DNA of 64,000 nt from Paralithodes platypus (GCA_032716605.1 CM064571.1:11042405-11106404), one strand, 5' to 3'. Shown: positions 21,038-32,026, counted from the stretch's first letter. Notes: generated from the sequence alone by a model not told the origin. A program made the numbers and translations.

Positions 21038-21877
21038 CTATGTTCAGTTGAAGAATGTTAATGTTATGTGCACGATGTATGTTGGGTGCTGCTGCACGAG
21101 GATGGGGTGGGGGTGGGGGTGGGGGTGATGGTGGGGGTGGGGGTGAGGGAGGGGCTGGGGGTTGGGATGGGTGAGGTGGGGGTGGGGATTGGGGAGCAGG
21201 AGATGGGGGTTGGAATGGATTAGGATGGGGTGTGGTGTGTTGAGTTGAGGATGAGGATGGTATGGGAAGGTTAGGTGGGTTAGGGAGGAGAGGTGGGCGG
21301 GTTTTAGGGGGGGGAGTGGATGATATGGGAAGGTTAGGTGGGTTGGGGAGGAGAGGTGGACGGGTTTTAGGTGAGGGATTTGACTGGGAGAGGGAGGGGC
21401 ATGAGGAACAGGTCCAGGTGTTTGTGTAGTGTTTCTTGGAGGCAAGTGTTGTGCAGGTGAAGTGGGTCCAGTTCCCGCATGAATTGCAGAGAACTGAACC
21501 CTTAGTATGGCGACTCGAAGTGATGGGTTTGAGCAAGTTGGACATATGTATGTGAACGTGGGTCCTGGGTTGCTCTCAATGTCTCCGGCTAGAAGAAGTC
21601 TTCGAGAAATGACAGCCGGAGAGTCATTTCTCGGTGTAGGAAAAACTGTGTGATGTGTGTGTGTGGTGTGAGAGGTGTGGAAATTCCCGGCGCGACCGAA
21701 GCCGCTCCAAGGACCCGTGCCCCCAGGGAGGGGGCAGGGGATGGTTGTGACGGTTTGGCTCCCGAAACTGCTCCCCGCGGCCGGCATCCGGTTTTCCTCC
21801 ACTGGTCGTTGATTTTGTCTTCGGCTGTGGAGGGTCGGCAGCCATCCGCGGTTGGCAGCCTCGGGAGGTGGCCCCAC
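20922..21877 (-). pseudogene. LINE N-terminal region: 2A-like motif, PHD-like finger, Pro-rich linker
   Basis: From the Met at 21877, about 97 residues precede LLLAGDIESNPGP; the core GDIESNPGP lies at 21560-21586. D-x-E-x-N-P-G-P is the signature of 2A-like peptides, which make the ribosome skip one peptide bond between the last Gly and Pro. TYICPTC follows, then a shift into a second frame with CNSCGNWTHFTC and WTCSSC, together a PHD-like zinc finger. A Pro/His/Ser low-complexity linker leads to NINILQLNIDGINTKKHE, the start of the endonuclease domain. So the zinc finger, endonuclease and RT appear to have formed one long ORF downstream of the 2A motif. Whether this 2A sequence is active cannot be judged here. 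Confidence 0.75.
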
Positions 21878-21900
21878 GGCGTAGACGCCGCCACATCAGG

Positions 21901-22364
21901 ACTAATATTGTTGTAGAGCATACTAATATTAATTATTGTTGTAGAGCATACTAATATTGTTGTAGAGCATACTAATATTAATTATTGTTGTAGAGCATAC
22001 TAATATTGTTGTAGAGCATACTAATATTGTTGTAGAGCATACTAATATTAATTATTGTTGTAGAGCATACTAATATTAATTATTGTTGTAGAGCATACTA
22101 ATATTAATTATTGTTGTAGAGCATACTAATATTAATTATTGTTGTAGAGCATACTAATATTAATTATTGTTGTAGAGCATACTAATATTAATTATTGTTG
22201 TAGAGCATACTAATATTGTTGTAGAGCATACTAATATTGTTGTAGAGCATACTAATATTGTTGTAGAGCATACTAATATTAATTATTGTTGTAGAGCATA
22301 CTAATATTAATTATTGTTGTAGAGCATACTAATATTAATTATTGTTGTAGAGCATACTAATATT
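21901..22364. repeat. 28-bp minisatellite, right part
   Basis: Continuation of the array at 17647-17902, with the same ~28-bp and ~21-bp unit variants built on TTGTTGTAGAGCATACTAAT. Confidence 0.95.
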
Positions 22365-23240
22365 CTTTACATTCTGACAATGAAGGAGTGTGCGTGTGTG
22401 TGTGTTCTAGTTGACATGGTCGTAATCCACCAAGAAACAAGTTTCTCGCTTACTTTTGGCTCTACCTGGACGTGTCAAACAGAGCCATCTATGGGGAGCA
22501 AAACAAAATATCACAGATTGCTTCGATTACCGCCGTCAGAGGGCACACATGGATGGCTGAAGATTCAGACCACGACTTTAGTCCCAGACTGTACACTAGG
22601 CACTAACATGATGGAGAAACATAGGCATTTCAATTTTGTTATTTTATCGAACTTTCAGCTGCTAAGGAATATAATTCTCCGCCAGTGGAAGGATTAGACT
22701 ATAGTAAAGAATTAATGTATCAATATATAGTATTGTCCATTATATTCAACGTAATTGGCAAACAGATGTATGATAAATTTGAATACAGCATACATCTGGT
22801 ATCCGCAATCAAGCAATGACCCTCTCTACCCTCGCAACCTTTAATTAAATAACCAAAATGGACGTGTTATTTTTTACTTTTAATGTAATTTACTTTGCTA
22901 CTTTTTAGGTTAATATAACTTTAAAAAATAAATGTGCACCTCTGAAATTATAATATTTTACTTATTGTTACGGACCTATAGGCTCTGCCTGTACAGGCTC
23001 ACCACTTGACACCTCGAACTCGTCTGCTTTGGTCATCCTCAGGAGCTTCAACTCTGCCGAGTCGGAGCTTCAGCACCACTGCCGAGTCCCGACTCCTTTC
23101 CTTATAATTCATTTTAGTTATCTCGAGCAGAGTTTTGAAGCCTTTAGTTGTATCTCATTCAAATCACTTTTAAGACTCGGTGGCTTAGTTCTGCTTACGC
23201 TCGCTAAGTTTAGGAGTTTCCTTTCTTCCACACGTTTACT
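22365..23240. other. Unannotated spacer
   Basis: Contains AT-rich DNA and a more GC-balanced part near 22980-23240. The 101-aa plus-strand ORF (23029-23334) runs into the 87-bp repeat and shows no known motif. I see no supported gene or element. Confidence 0.35.
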
Positions 23241-23261
23241 GAATCAACCGTATTCGATGAT

Positions 23262-24213
23262 GGGTATTAAAATGTCTTTGGGTTTAGTGTTCATATACCG
23301 TCTGGAGTGTTCTGTGGACTTACTCATCATCTGACCTATTAAAATGTCTTTGGGTTTAGTGTTCATATACCGTCTGGAGTGTTCTGTGGACTTAATCCTC
23401 ATCTGACCTATTGATATGTCGTGACTATAAATGTCTTTGGGTTTAGTGTTCATATACCGTCTGGAGTGTTCTGTGGACTTACTCCTCATCTGACCTATTG
23501 ATATGTCGTGACTATAAATGTCTTTGGGTTTAGTGTTCATATACCGTCTGGAGTGTTCTGTGGACTTACTCCTCATCTGACCTATTGATATGTCGTGACT
23601 ATAAATGTCTTTGGGTTTAGTGTTCATATACCGTCTGGAGTGTTCTGTGGACTTACTCCTCATCTGACCTATTGATATGTCGTGACTATAAATGTCTTTG
23701 GGTTTAGTGTTCATATACCGTCTGGAGTGTTCTGTGGACTTACTCTTCATCTGCCCTATTGATATGTCGTGACTATAAATGTCTTTGGGTTTAGTGTTCA
23801 TATACCGTCTGGAGTGTTCTGTGGACTTACTCCTCATCTGACCTATTGATATGTCGTGACTATAAATGTCTTTGGGTTTAGTGTTCATATACCGTCTGGA
23901 GTGTTCTGTGGACTTACTCCTCATCTGACCTATTGATATGTCGTGACTATAAATGTCTTTGGGTTTAGTGTTCATATACCGTCTGGAGTGTTCTGTGGAC
24001 TTACTCCTCATCTGACCTATTGATATGTCGTGACTATAAATGTCTTTGGGTTTAGTGTTCATATACCGTCTGGAGTGTTCTGTGGACTTACTCCTCATCT
24101 GACCTATTGATATGTCGTGACTATAAATGTCTTTGGGTTTAGTGTTCATATACCGTCTGGAGTGTTCTGTGGACTTACTCCTCATCTGACCTATTGATAT
24201 GTCGTGACTATAA
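23262..24213. repeat. 87-bp minisatellite, open on the minus strand
   Basis: About eleven units of 87 bp (first unit shorter, 72 bp) containing AATGTCTTTGGGTTTAGTG. Because 87 is 29 codons, the minus strand stays open over 23244-24185 and would encode repeats of MRSKSTEHSRRYMNTKPKD plus IYSHDISIGQ. Units are nearly identical; few changes are seen (K for R, I for S). No signal peptide, domain or flanking exon is evident, so I treat it as a tandem repeat with an accidental frame. Confidence 0.9.
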
Positions 24214-24299
24214 ACTATTCTTTATATATTCTTTATATATAAACTTTATTTATATATTTTTGTTTGTGTGTGTCTTAGTTTTTGTAAATAGTTGTATGT

Positions 24300-24475
24300 A
24301 TGTATATACTCAGACACACACCCTATTCCTGGGGTTGGCTGACACAAGACGAGCCCGGTTGAGTAGGGGAATTATGCAAGAGGAGGAGGATTCCTAACCC
24401 CCTACCCCCAGAAGTAAAAGTAGGACAGTAAAAGAGACGGACAGAAACCAGTAAGGTTGGGTAAATCTATACTTA
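24300..24475. repeat. Dispersed repeat, copy 1
   Basis: The segment with CACACCCTATTCCTGGGGTT, GAGGAGGAGGATTCCTA and AAAAGTAGGACAGTAAAA matches 34685-34920 in the same orientation with moderate divergence. Ends are unclear. No coding signal. Confidence 0.6.
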
Positions 24476-24512
24476 TGATTTAATAGTGATTGTGATTATT
24501 TTCAGGTACCCC

Positions 24513-25235
24513 TTAACCCTTACTATACCAGCGACGTACAATGGCCGACAGTAAGAAAGTCACTCGCCAGTACCAGCGCTGTACGACTTACGTCGTAGTT
24601 AATAGCACCACCCTTGATTAATTTAGAACTATGATCACCAATCATTACATCCCTAATCCTGATCCTGTTCCCAACCACTACTCCTAAAGCACAACCCCCG
24701 CATATTATGCCGCCCGAGAGCGGCTCTCTGCGGGTCTCTCAACGAAAACTTAAAAAAAAAAAAGTAATATTCAGTCCTTGTACCTGGCACCATGACTTTT
24801 AAACACTGCTTTGAGACCTTGGCAACCATTCTCGGAGTGTATCTAAGGTCCCACGGGCAGGCTGGCTCAGTACTCTTCCAGCTTTCAGGGTAAGAGGTTG
24901 CTCTGTCTCATCTTTGAAGCCATTTTGGCCACAATGCTTGGTACTGGAGGTTACAGTTATATGAGCCAGCCGTCCGGCTGGCTCAGTTGATAGCGTGCCT
25001 GATTCCCATCTTGAAGGTCTCGCGTTCATTCCCCGCTCAGATTGAAAAGTTTTTCTGGGATATAGCCGGTGGTTACCATCTCCCATGAGCAAGGGGGATG
25101 GGTAATGGTCTCTGGTAGACTAAAGAAAGCAAAGCGCTTGTGAATCCTCGAAGGAGGAGATACGGGCGCTATATAAGTAACCAGAAGATTATTATTATTA
25201 TTATTAGTAATACCCTCTGGTACAGTAGGGGTTAA
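24513..25235. mobile_element. TTAA element hosting a tRNA-SINE (723 bp)
   Basis: TTAA at 24513-24516 and 25232-25235, with inverted ends CCCTTACTATACCAG and, from the right, CCCCTACTGTACCAG. A tRNA-derived SINE sits near its right end, so the original MITE was about 470 bp. No ORF of note. Confidence 0.75.
24962..25207 (+). mobile_element. tRNA-derived SINE with (ATT)n tail
   Basis: The head (about 24970-25040) reads like a tRNA: CCGGCTGGCTCAGTTGATAG gives a pol III A box and CGCGTTCATTCCCCGC a B box with one mismatch to GTTCGATTCC. A ~150-bp body follows, then GGGCGCTATATAAGTAACC and (ATT)n. The GCGCTATATAA-type tail is known from L2-clade LINEs and the SINEs that borrow their 3' end. It is an element, not a working tRNA gene: the downstream body runs straight on and there is no proper acceptor-stem closure. 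Confidence 0.8.
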
Positions 25236-25261
25236 AATCAGGGTACCACTCAAGATCAGTT

Positions 25262-25402
25262 GCGCAGGGGGAAAATATTACTGAAACTACCATTTATTTT
25301 CCCATGGTTTTTCTTTTTGGGTTTAGGTAGTTTTCATCATCATACTAGTTGAAATTAGTTACTATCCCCAGAAAATGTATATTTTTCCATTATCCAATGA
25401 TC
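25262..25402. repeat. Dispersed repeat D, copy 1 left part
   Basis: This segment plus 25837-25970 matches 27252-27550 (shared words TTTTCCCATGGTTTTT, GGTTTTAGGTAGTTTTCATC and TCAGAGTAAATATA). Copy 1 is split by the family A MITE at 25403-25836; copy 2 is not. Confidence 0.75.
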
Positions 25403-25836
25403 TTGATTTACTGGACACCAGCGACGCACGTGATGCATCGGCAACGTATGTAACGCTAAACCCCAGCGCCGCAGCGCCGTATATGGTGCGTCGCGGTTAT
25501 TTACTCCAGTCCTATGGCACCTAGAGGGCTCAGATTTGTATGGGAACTGTGTAAGTATCCCACTCAACAATGCCAATGGTTGAAAACCCTCAAAGTCCAG
25601 CCGCGTGTGCGTGAAAAAACGTGTTTTTAAATGTTTTTGCCTAACCATTTCCCCATGTTAATACTGACTTTCGGGCGCCCCGTAGGACCCCTTAATGACC
25701 TAGCGGATCGTTTATTTGTGTTTTTTCCTTCATTTCTAACCCATTCCAGGTGTTTTCTGGAAAACCAATTTTTATGACAACCGGCCAGTTCTGGAGTGTA
25801 CATTTATATTATATTGCCTGGGGCTCAGTGGGTTAA
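25403..25836 (+). mobile_element. TTAA MITE, family A, copy 3 (434 bp, diverged)
   Basis: The right end is GGGGCTCAGTGGG-TTAA (25833-25836). The left TTAA has become TTGA (25403-25406) and its first bases have diverged, but CCAGCGACGC onward aligns with copies 1 and 2. The paralogous site at 27390-27400 reads GATCTTAAAACACTC, an empty target. Confidence 0.8.
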
Positions 25837-25970
25837 AACACTCATATGTAAGTAATTTTCAGAGTAAATATACAACTGTTTTTTGCCTTAGGATACAAGA
25901 TGAGCTGAGGGGGACCACAAATCTGTATCTATTTTGACAGTAAGAGGCCTAAAAAGAGTTCTACCGCCGT
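25837..25970. repeat. Dispersed repeat D, copy 1 right part
   Basis: Continues the match to the second copy (about 27395-27550) on the far side of the MITE, beginning AAACACTCATATGTAAGT. Confidence 0.7.
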
Positions 25971-25984
25971 TTATAGGGAAATTT

Positions 25985-26932
25985 ATATGTTTTATAGTGC
26001 TTTATATAGTGCACATAAAATGTTTGCTTTATAGTGCTTTATATAGTGCACATAAAATGTTTGTTTTATAGTGCTTTATATAGTGCACATAAAATGTTTG
26101 TTTTATAGTGCTTTATATAGTGCACATAAAATGTTTGTTTTATAGTGCTTTATAGTGCACATAAAATGTTTTTTTATAGGCCTAGTGCCTTTTATAGTGC
26201 ACATACAATGTTTGTTTTATAGTGCTTTATATAGTGCACATAAAATGTTTGTTTTATAGTGCTTTATATAGTGCACATAAAATGTTTGTTTTATAGGCCT
26301 AGTGCTTTATATAGTGCACATACAATGTTTGTTTTATAGTGCTTTATATAGTGCACATAAAATGTTTGTTTTATAGTGCTTTATATAGTGCACATACAAT
26401 GTTTGTTTTATAGTGCTTTATATAGTGCACATAAAATGTTTGTTTATAGTGCTTTATATAGTGCACATAAAATTTGTTTTAGTTATATAGTGCACATAAA
26501 ATGTTTGTTATAGTGCTTATATAGTGCACATAATTTTAGTTTATAGTGCTTTATATAGTGCACATAAAATGTTTATAGTGCTTATATAGTGCATAAAATG
26601 TTTGTTTTATAGTGCTTTATATGGTGCACATAAAATGTTTGTTTTATAGTGCTTTATATAGTGCACATACAATGTGTTTTATAGCTTATATAGTGCACAT
26701 AAAATGTTTGTTTTATAGTGCTTTATATAGTGCACATAATTTTTTAGTTTTATAGTGCTTTATATAGTGCACATAAAATGTTTGTTTTATAGTGCTTTAT
26801 ATAGTGCACATAATTTTTTTGTTTTATAGTGCTTTATATAGTGCACATAAAATGTTTGTTTTATAGTGCTTTATATAGTGCACATAAAATGTTTGTTTTA
26901 TAGTGCTTTATATAGTGCACATAAAATGCCTT
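25985..26932. repeat. 37-bp tandem array
   Basis: About 25 units built on TTTTATAGTGCTTTATATAG plus TGCACATAAAATGTTTG, with 37-bp spacing (26051 to 26088) and scattered small deletions. One decayed unit also occurs in repeat D copy 2 near 27597-27630 (ACAGTACTTTATATAGTGCA), so the array seems to have expanded from one unit inside repeat D. Confidence 0.95.
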
Positions 26933-27081
26933 TCCGGTGTTTGAAACAAATTTGTATATGATCTTTGCAACATCCTTATTCTATAATAGCCTTCAAATAT
27001 TAAGAACAAATTTGTTATAGTTTCGGTAATAAGTACCGCGCAGGCTTATTTAATAAGATTGTTTTATTTGTTAAAGGAAGA

Positions 27082-27650
27082 GTGTTTTGCTGTTTATCGT
27101 CAGTGAATGAAGGATTTGCATTAGCTAACCCATACCGGCCGTGGTATACAATAATAGGTCAAACCCCCCCCCCCCCCCCCCCCAAGACTTATTGTCATCA
27201 CAACATTGTCCGCAGGGGGCAAATAACAGCTGGCCGTGGGATGATTTCGGAAAAAACGGGGAAAATATAACCGAAACTACCACTAATTTTCCCATGGTTT
27301 TTGTTATTGGTTTTAGGTAGTTTTCATCATTATACAGTAGTTAAAATTAGTTACAATCCCCGGAAAATGTGTTTTCTCCCATTATCCAACGATCTTAAAA
27401 CACTCAGATGTAAGTCATATTCAGAGTAAATATATCATTTTATTTTGCATTTGGATACAGGTTGAGGGAGGGCTTTGCCCTCCCTCACCCCCCCCCCCCA
27501 TGACTTATTGAAATCAGCATCTATTTTAACAGTAAGGGCCTTAATAAGAGTTTCAGTGCCGTCAATAGGGAGAGAGTTATAGGGGGTAATATTTGTTTTT
27601 ACAGTACTTTATATAGTGCACATAACATGTATCTCCGGAGGTTGAAATAC
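27082..27650. repeat. Dispersed repeat D, copy 2, with poly-C tract
   Basis: Matches the split copy at 25262-25970 and, in its first part (GGATTTGCATTAGCT, GACTTATTGTCATCA), the sequences near 30070-30200, 36498-36570 and, inverted, 38035-38100. A run of about 20 C lies at 27164-27183. No coding signal. Confidence 0.65.
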
Positions 27651-27848
27651 ATTTAATATGATCTTTGCAATATCCTTATTCTATAATAGCCATCAAAAAT
27701 TGAGAAATAATTAGTGGTAGTTTCGGTAATAAGTATAAAAAACGAAAAGGGAACATTACCATGAGCATAAAAGTAATGTAAACAAAGTGGCTACAAGGAC
27801 CCATACCACACGGCACTGTTTATTTTTTTATAAGTAATATTGGGGTTT

Positions 27849-28267
27849 TTAACCATTTCCTTGCGGGAGACGTTCCGGAATGCCATGTCAATTTACAGCA
27901 ATTTACAGGCTTTTAAAGCCTGTTAAAGCCGTAGAAATAGTGTCGGTGGGCGGGAGCGCGAGGGGCCAAACTCCGACCGTCAGCACGTCCGTCCGTGCAC
28001 CGAGACTCTAGTCCCGGGTCTCAGCAGTGTTGCCAAAGGCAAAAAAGCGCTACATTGCTAATTAAATAGTGAGTTTTCCCCAATGTCTATGGTAGCGCTG
28101 CAGGTGAACCCTGCAAGCTACGTAGCTCATTCTAGTGTAAATTTGAAGCTATTTTCGTCTAGTATTCGGCTGAATAAATTTAGTTTCATGCAAACACTTT
28201 ATTAATCATTCAGTTGTACCTGAATATGCCCTAAATAGCCAAAATAAGCCCGCAGCGTAAGTGTTAA
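27849..28267. mobile_element. TTAA MITE (419 bp)
   Basis: TTAA at 27849-27852 and 28264-28267, with ends CCATTTCCTTGCGGG and, from the right, CACTTACGCTGCGGG, an imperfect inverted match. The interior is GC-rich at the left third. No ORF. Confidence 0.65.
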
Positions 28268-28387
28268 AGATGTTTATATCGCAAATCGGTATAATCCTGT
28301 GTAGCGGGGAGACCTGTACATATATCTCTATAATTTGGTAATGTTACAATATATGTTTACATTTTACATTCATAAATAGTCCACTTA

Positions 28388-28777
28388 TATACTAGGTTAG
28401 GTTAGGTTTTCGTTGGGTTAGGTTAAAGGTATTGTGCAATGTTTCTTAGTAAATAGGGATCTAAAAGACAGTTCTCTCTGCAACACAGGATCTTATCCGC
28501 AAATCATCCATGTTGACAATATTGAGAATATTATTGCGAGTCTATACGTACCTATTGTCCATAAATTGTTTCTAATAGTGCCGCAGAAGACATCTTTGAT
28601 GATATCAAGATCAGTTGTGCCGTGGTAACATTCTAGCAATGGCTCCAAATCGATTTTCGCAATATTTCTTGTTTAATTCCCTAGTTTTCCTTCATAATTC
28701 ATGCTTTTTATATTTAGAACTGGTGCAATTTAGTTTTTTTATCAGCCTAACTTAACAACCTAACCTAACCTAGTATA
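28388..28777. mobile_element. Inverted-repeat element with TTAGG-like ends (390 bp)
   Basis: TATACTAGGTTAGGTTAGG begins the element and its exact reverse complement closes it (28757-28777), a ~21-bp inverted repeat. The interior word GAGTCTATACGTACCTATT recurs near 30407 together with AAATTGTTTCTAATAGTGC, which also recurs inverted near 37420. Target duplication is unclear; TA is possible. No ORF of note. Confidence 0.65.
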
Positions 28778-29443
28778 ATTTTCAAACATAAATGCCCGTG
28801 TATATTATTAGAAATCCTTAACTCGAGAAGTGCGATAGAACTCACGGAAGTATGTGATAGGCCTCACGGAAGCAGGACCATGAAAAAATCCTAAGAAAAC
28901 GCCCCAGGGGCTCTCAAAACAAAGGAATATGTCATTAGGCGAGATAATTTCTCTCTAGTGCTTCCTACCACTCATCCATATTTTGTCACCCCCCCCACCT
29001 TCCCCACTTTTTTCTCCCTCCCGCTCTCCTCAATTATCACCTATTTTTCCTCTTATATTCATAATTTATTGGTTTATTTTTTGCGCAAATTTCTCTCCCA
29101 CGGTTACATAGCACAAGGGAGTTACATAAGAGACCTTATATAACTCTGAGACTTCACCCTCTCTCATCAGTATACCTAGAGAGCTCCAGGAGGGAGGATA
29201 TATTTCTCGCCGCCTCCCGCCTGAGGATATGACCGGGTGAGAATATTTTCGTTTTTGACCCAAATGCTTTCCCCACTTATTTTATCACTCTACAAAGTTC
29301 ATATGTTCATCATATTAATAAATAACTAATCATGGAAAATAAACTATGCTTTATATGGTAGATATAACTAATTCTGTCAGAATATTGGGTAATTAATTCG
29401 TATATAAATAAGTTTGTCACAGGCCATAGGCGCACTCCCCAGG
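28778..29443. other. Unannotated spacer
   Basis: AT-rich DNA with no repeat or gene that I can support. Short ORFs at 28958-29143 and 29066-29263 overlap on opposite strands and lack motifs. Confidence 0.35.
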
Positions 29444-29916
29444 TTAACACTAGATTAGCGGGCTAGCGGTTTATTTATATGTACCGCCCAGCGGGGTGTT
29501 TTTAGCCAAAATAGGGCTGTTTACGTGATCATTTTCATGCCTAAATAAGACCCAGAGCGTAAAACAAGTATCTATCCCTGAAAGGGCATAAACAGAGCTT
29601 TCCAATGACACCATAACGATCCTTTTATGATGGCTAGTTTTCTTGCAACAACCGCGCAACGCGAGTGCAAAAAGCATGTAATTCACAATTCCGTATATAG
29701 CGAGTGAGAGAGGGAGGGAGGAGGTGGGATTCGTGTCAGTAGGTTCGCCGCGGTGGTCTGGAGTAGTCATACGCTCGCTACTCTCCTGCCACCACTTGTC
29801 TCTCTCTCTCAGCAACATTACGTGCTGAAATTGCCACACGACCTATGTCGAGCGCCGCCAGATAGTCCAGATTTATTATACTCGACTTATGTTGCGCGCC
29901 GCTAGTTATGGGTTAA
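29444..29916 (+). mobile_element. TTAA MITE, family B, copy 2 (473 bp)
   Basis: TTAA at 29444-29447 and 29913-29916. The body matches 3848-4321 closely (ATATGTACCGCCCAGCGGGG). Its ends are more diverged (CACTAGATTAGCGGGC; GCCGCTAGTTATGGG). Confidence 0.8.
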
Positions 29917-31000
29917 ATAAGGCAATAAGCAGATGAACGGAAATAATTTTAATACCCAGATAGAGTTGGAGTCACCGCTAGAATTATACTGTACAGTGCC
30001 GGCTTATTTTCCCAGATTTAAATTTCTTTTTCTTCAAGGAATATATTATTTTATTTTTGTTTATAATTCAGTGAATGGAGGATTTGCATTAGCTTAACCA
30101 ATAATGGCCGTGGGATACAATAATAGGCCCTCACCTTCCCATGACTTATTGTCATCATCATATATATTACCAGGAGGGAGAAAGTAACAGATGCCGTGGG
30201 ATAATTTTGAAAAAAAATGTAAAATTAGACAAACACTACTGCAAGCAATGTTAACAAAGCCGCCAACACAACCCTTACCTAGGAAAGTCGACGAAATTAA
30301 GTTTACTTATGCGCGGGACGATGGTTTTATTTAGGTCCTATCGGGGTTTTTAAAGTTGTTGTTATCCCAAATCCTCCATGGGGACAATAGTGAAAAAATT
30401 ATTACGAGTCTATACGTACCTATTATCCTTAATAAATTGTTTCTAATAGTGCGGCACAAATCTTATTAAGTATTACCGATGAAAATTATCATATATATAT
30501 ATATATATATATATATTAGGTGCGATTTTACTTTACCATTGCGCACTTAACAGGTAACCTACCACCACAGACTTATTTAACTTTTATTAGGTTTCCACGC
30601 ATCCAACAAGCTACACCCTCCTTTGGTATACAAAACTCCCAAAAACGTAATGGGACACTCTAATAATAAATTATTATTAATAATATTAGACAAAATATAA
30701 AGATAACTCGGTGGAAGAGTTGCGTTTGCGGGACTAACCTCGATCGATCGCTTTTACATTATGCTCCAAGTTAGTGGACTACTTCGCACATCTAATATAT
30801 TTCCCACCAATTAAAATTTAGGCCGTGAGGTACAGTATGTGTTGGGGCAAAGCCCCACTGACAGTTAGCCCATCGATCTTTTTAGGCCTAATAGGTCCGG
30901 TAGAGCATATACATCATTGCTATATATATCATTAAGAGCTGAAATAAGGGAGAAAAAAAAAAAAACGCTAAAATACGCCCAACAGATAGCAGTGCAATCT
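29917..31000. repeat. Dispersed repeat D-like fragments and (AT)n
   Basis: Segments near 30070-30200 match repeat D copy 2, and 30360-30460 matches the inside of the 390-bp element at 28388. A (TA)n run sits at 30490-30515. No gene is supported. Confidence 0.5.
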
Positions 31001-31444
31001 TAAGCCATCATCACACATACATGAGTCGGTGCCCGAGTCCAACACAAGTGAATGATGGGTGACACTCTTCGTGACTCTGGCAAGAACCAGCCCGAGTAGG
31101 TTGCTGTTCCCGATTCACCAAGAGTCAACAAGAGTCGGTAAGTGTTCATCCAAGAGTCAGTACTAGTCACGGAGAGTCAACAAGAGTCACAAAGAGTGTA
31201 ACACGAACCCAACACCAGTTGAGGAAATTTGAAAAATAACGGTCAACTTCCAGGGTACGAAAACAAAGAGTCGGTACGAGTCAACAAGAGTGTAACAAGA
31301 GCCAACAAGAGTGTAACGAGAGTCACGAAGAGTGCCGTCATCTGGGGTGTCATCGGACAATGTACACCCGGATACCACAGAAACTAGCCCAGGTGGGTAT
31401 GAGCCGGAGATTTGTAGTGGATCCTCTCTGGACGGCAGCCCTCT

Positions 31445-31995
31445 CTATCACGGAGTCACACACACACACACACGAACACATGTTTCGAACCAAAGAAGCT
31501 TGACTCTCAGCGTATCATGCATGATAATGTTCTTGCTCTTTAAATGTTACGGAATCATTAAAAGTATTAATGACTATGTATTGTTTATTGAATTGTATTT
31601 CCTCCAACATTTACATTCAACAGGGACACGAATGAGTAACCCCATACGTTTTATGAAATTAAGAATCAAACGAGACTCTTCCGAATCACCCAGTTATTGT
31701 ATAAGGTTTCAGATGTGTGTGTGTGTGTCATCTATCTAACTATACGGCGTGCATTTGTCTAACACTAGCATAGATATTCTACAAGCGCGATTAACCTGGG
31801 TTCAAATCATACAGGAGAGGTTAGTCCATGCGTATTTTTATATACTTACTCAGATGATTAGAAAGAATGTAATACAATAAAATCGGACTTTTGTGGCGTG
31901 AAGAAGCATCATTTCCGGCCACTATGCTCAGAATGACAGGGGTGAACGGTATATCAATAATGTATATAACCGTAATCACTACAGATGACTTCTAG

Positions 31996-32026
<31 letters not shown>

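Larger units (their letters stand above)
17903..21900 (-). mobile_element. APE-type non-LTR retrotransposon with 2A-like motif (4.0 kb)
   Basis: The element lies on the minus strand, inserted into a 28-bp minisatellite, with ACTAATATTGT at both edges (17892-17902 and 21901-21911). That 11-bp match is also part of the array unit, so the duplication is likely but not proven. It ends in an (AAC)n tail (17903-17926 on the plus strand as GTT repeats), directly after the stop codon. Coding order is: N-terminal segment, 2A-like GDIESNPGP, PHD-like zinc finger, Pro-rich stretch, APE endonuclease, RT, C-terminal CCHC-like end. At least four frameshifts break it. It belongs to the jockey/CR1/L2-type superfamily; I cannot fix the clade. 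Confidence 0.9.

Noticed and set aside
24970..25040. Possible tRNA gene
   Set aside because: A and B boxes are present, but the sequence continues into a SINE body and tail and lacks a proper acceptor stem.
28388..28440. Telomere or interstitial telomeric repeat
   Set aside because: Only two to three TTAGG-like words, and they form part of a mirrored terminal repeat.
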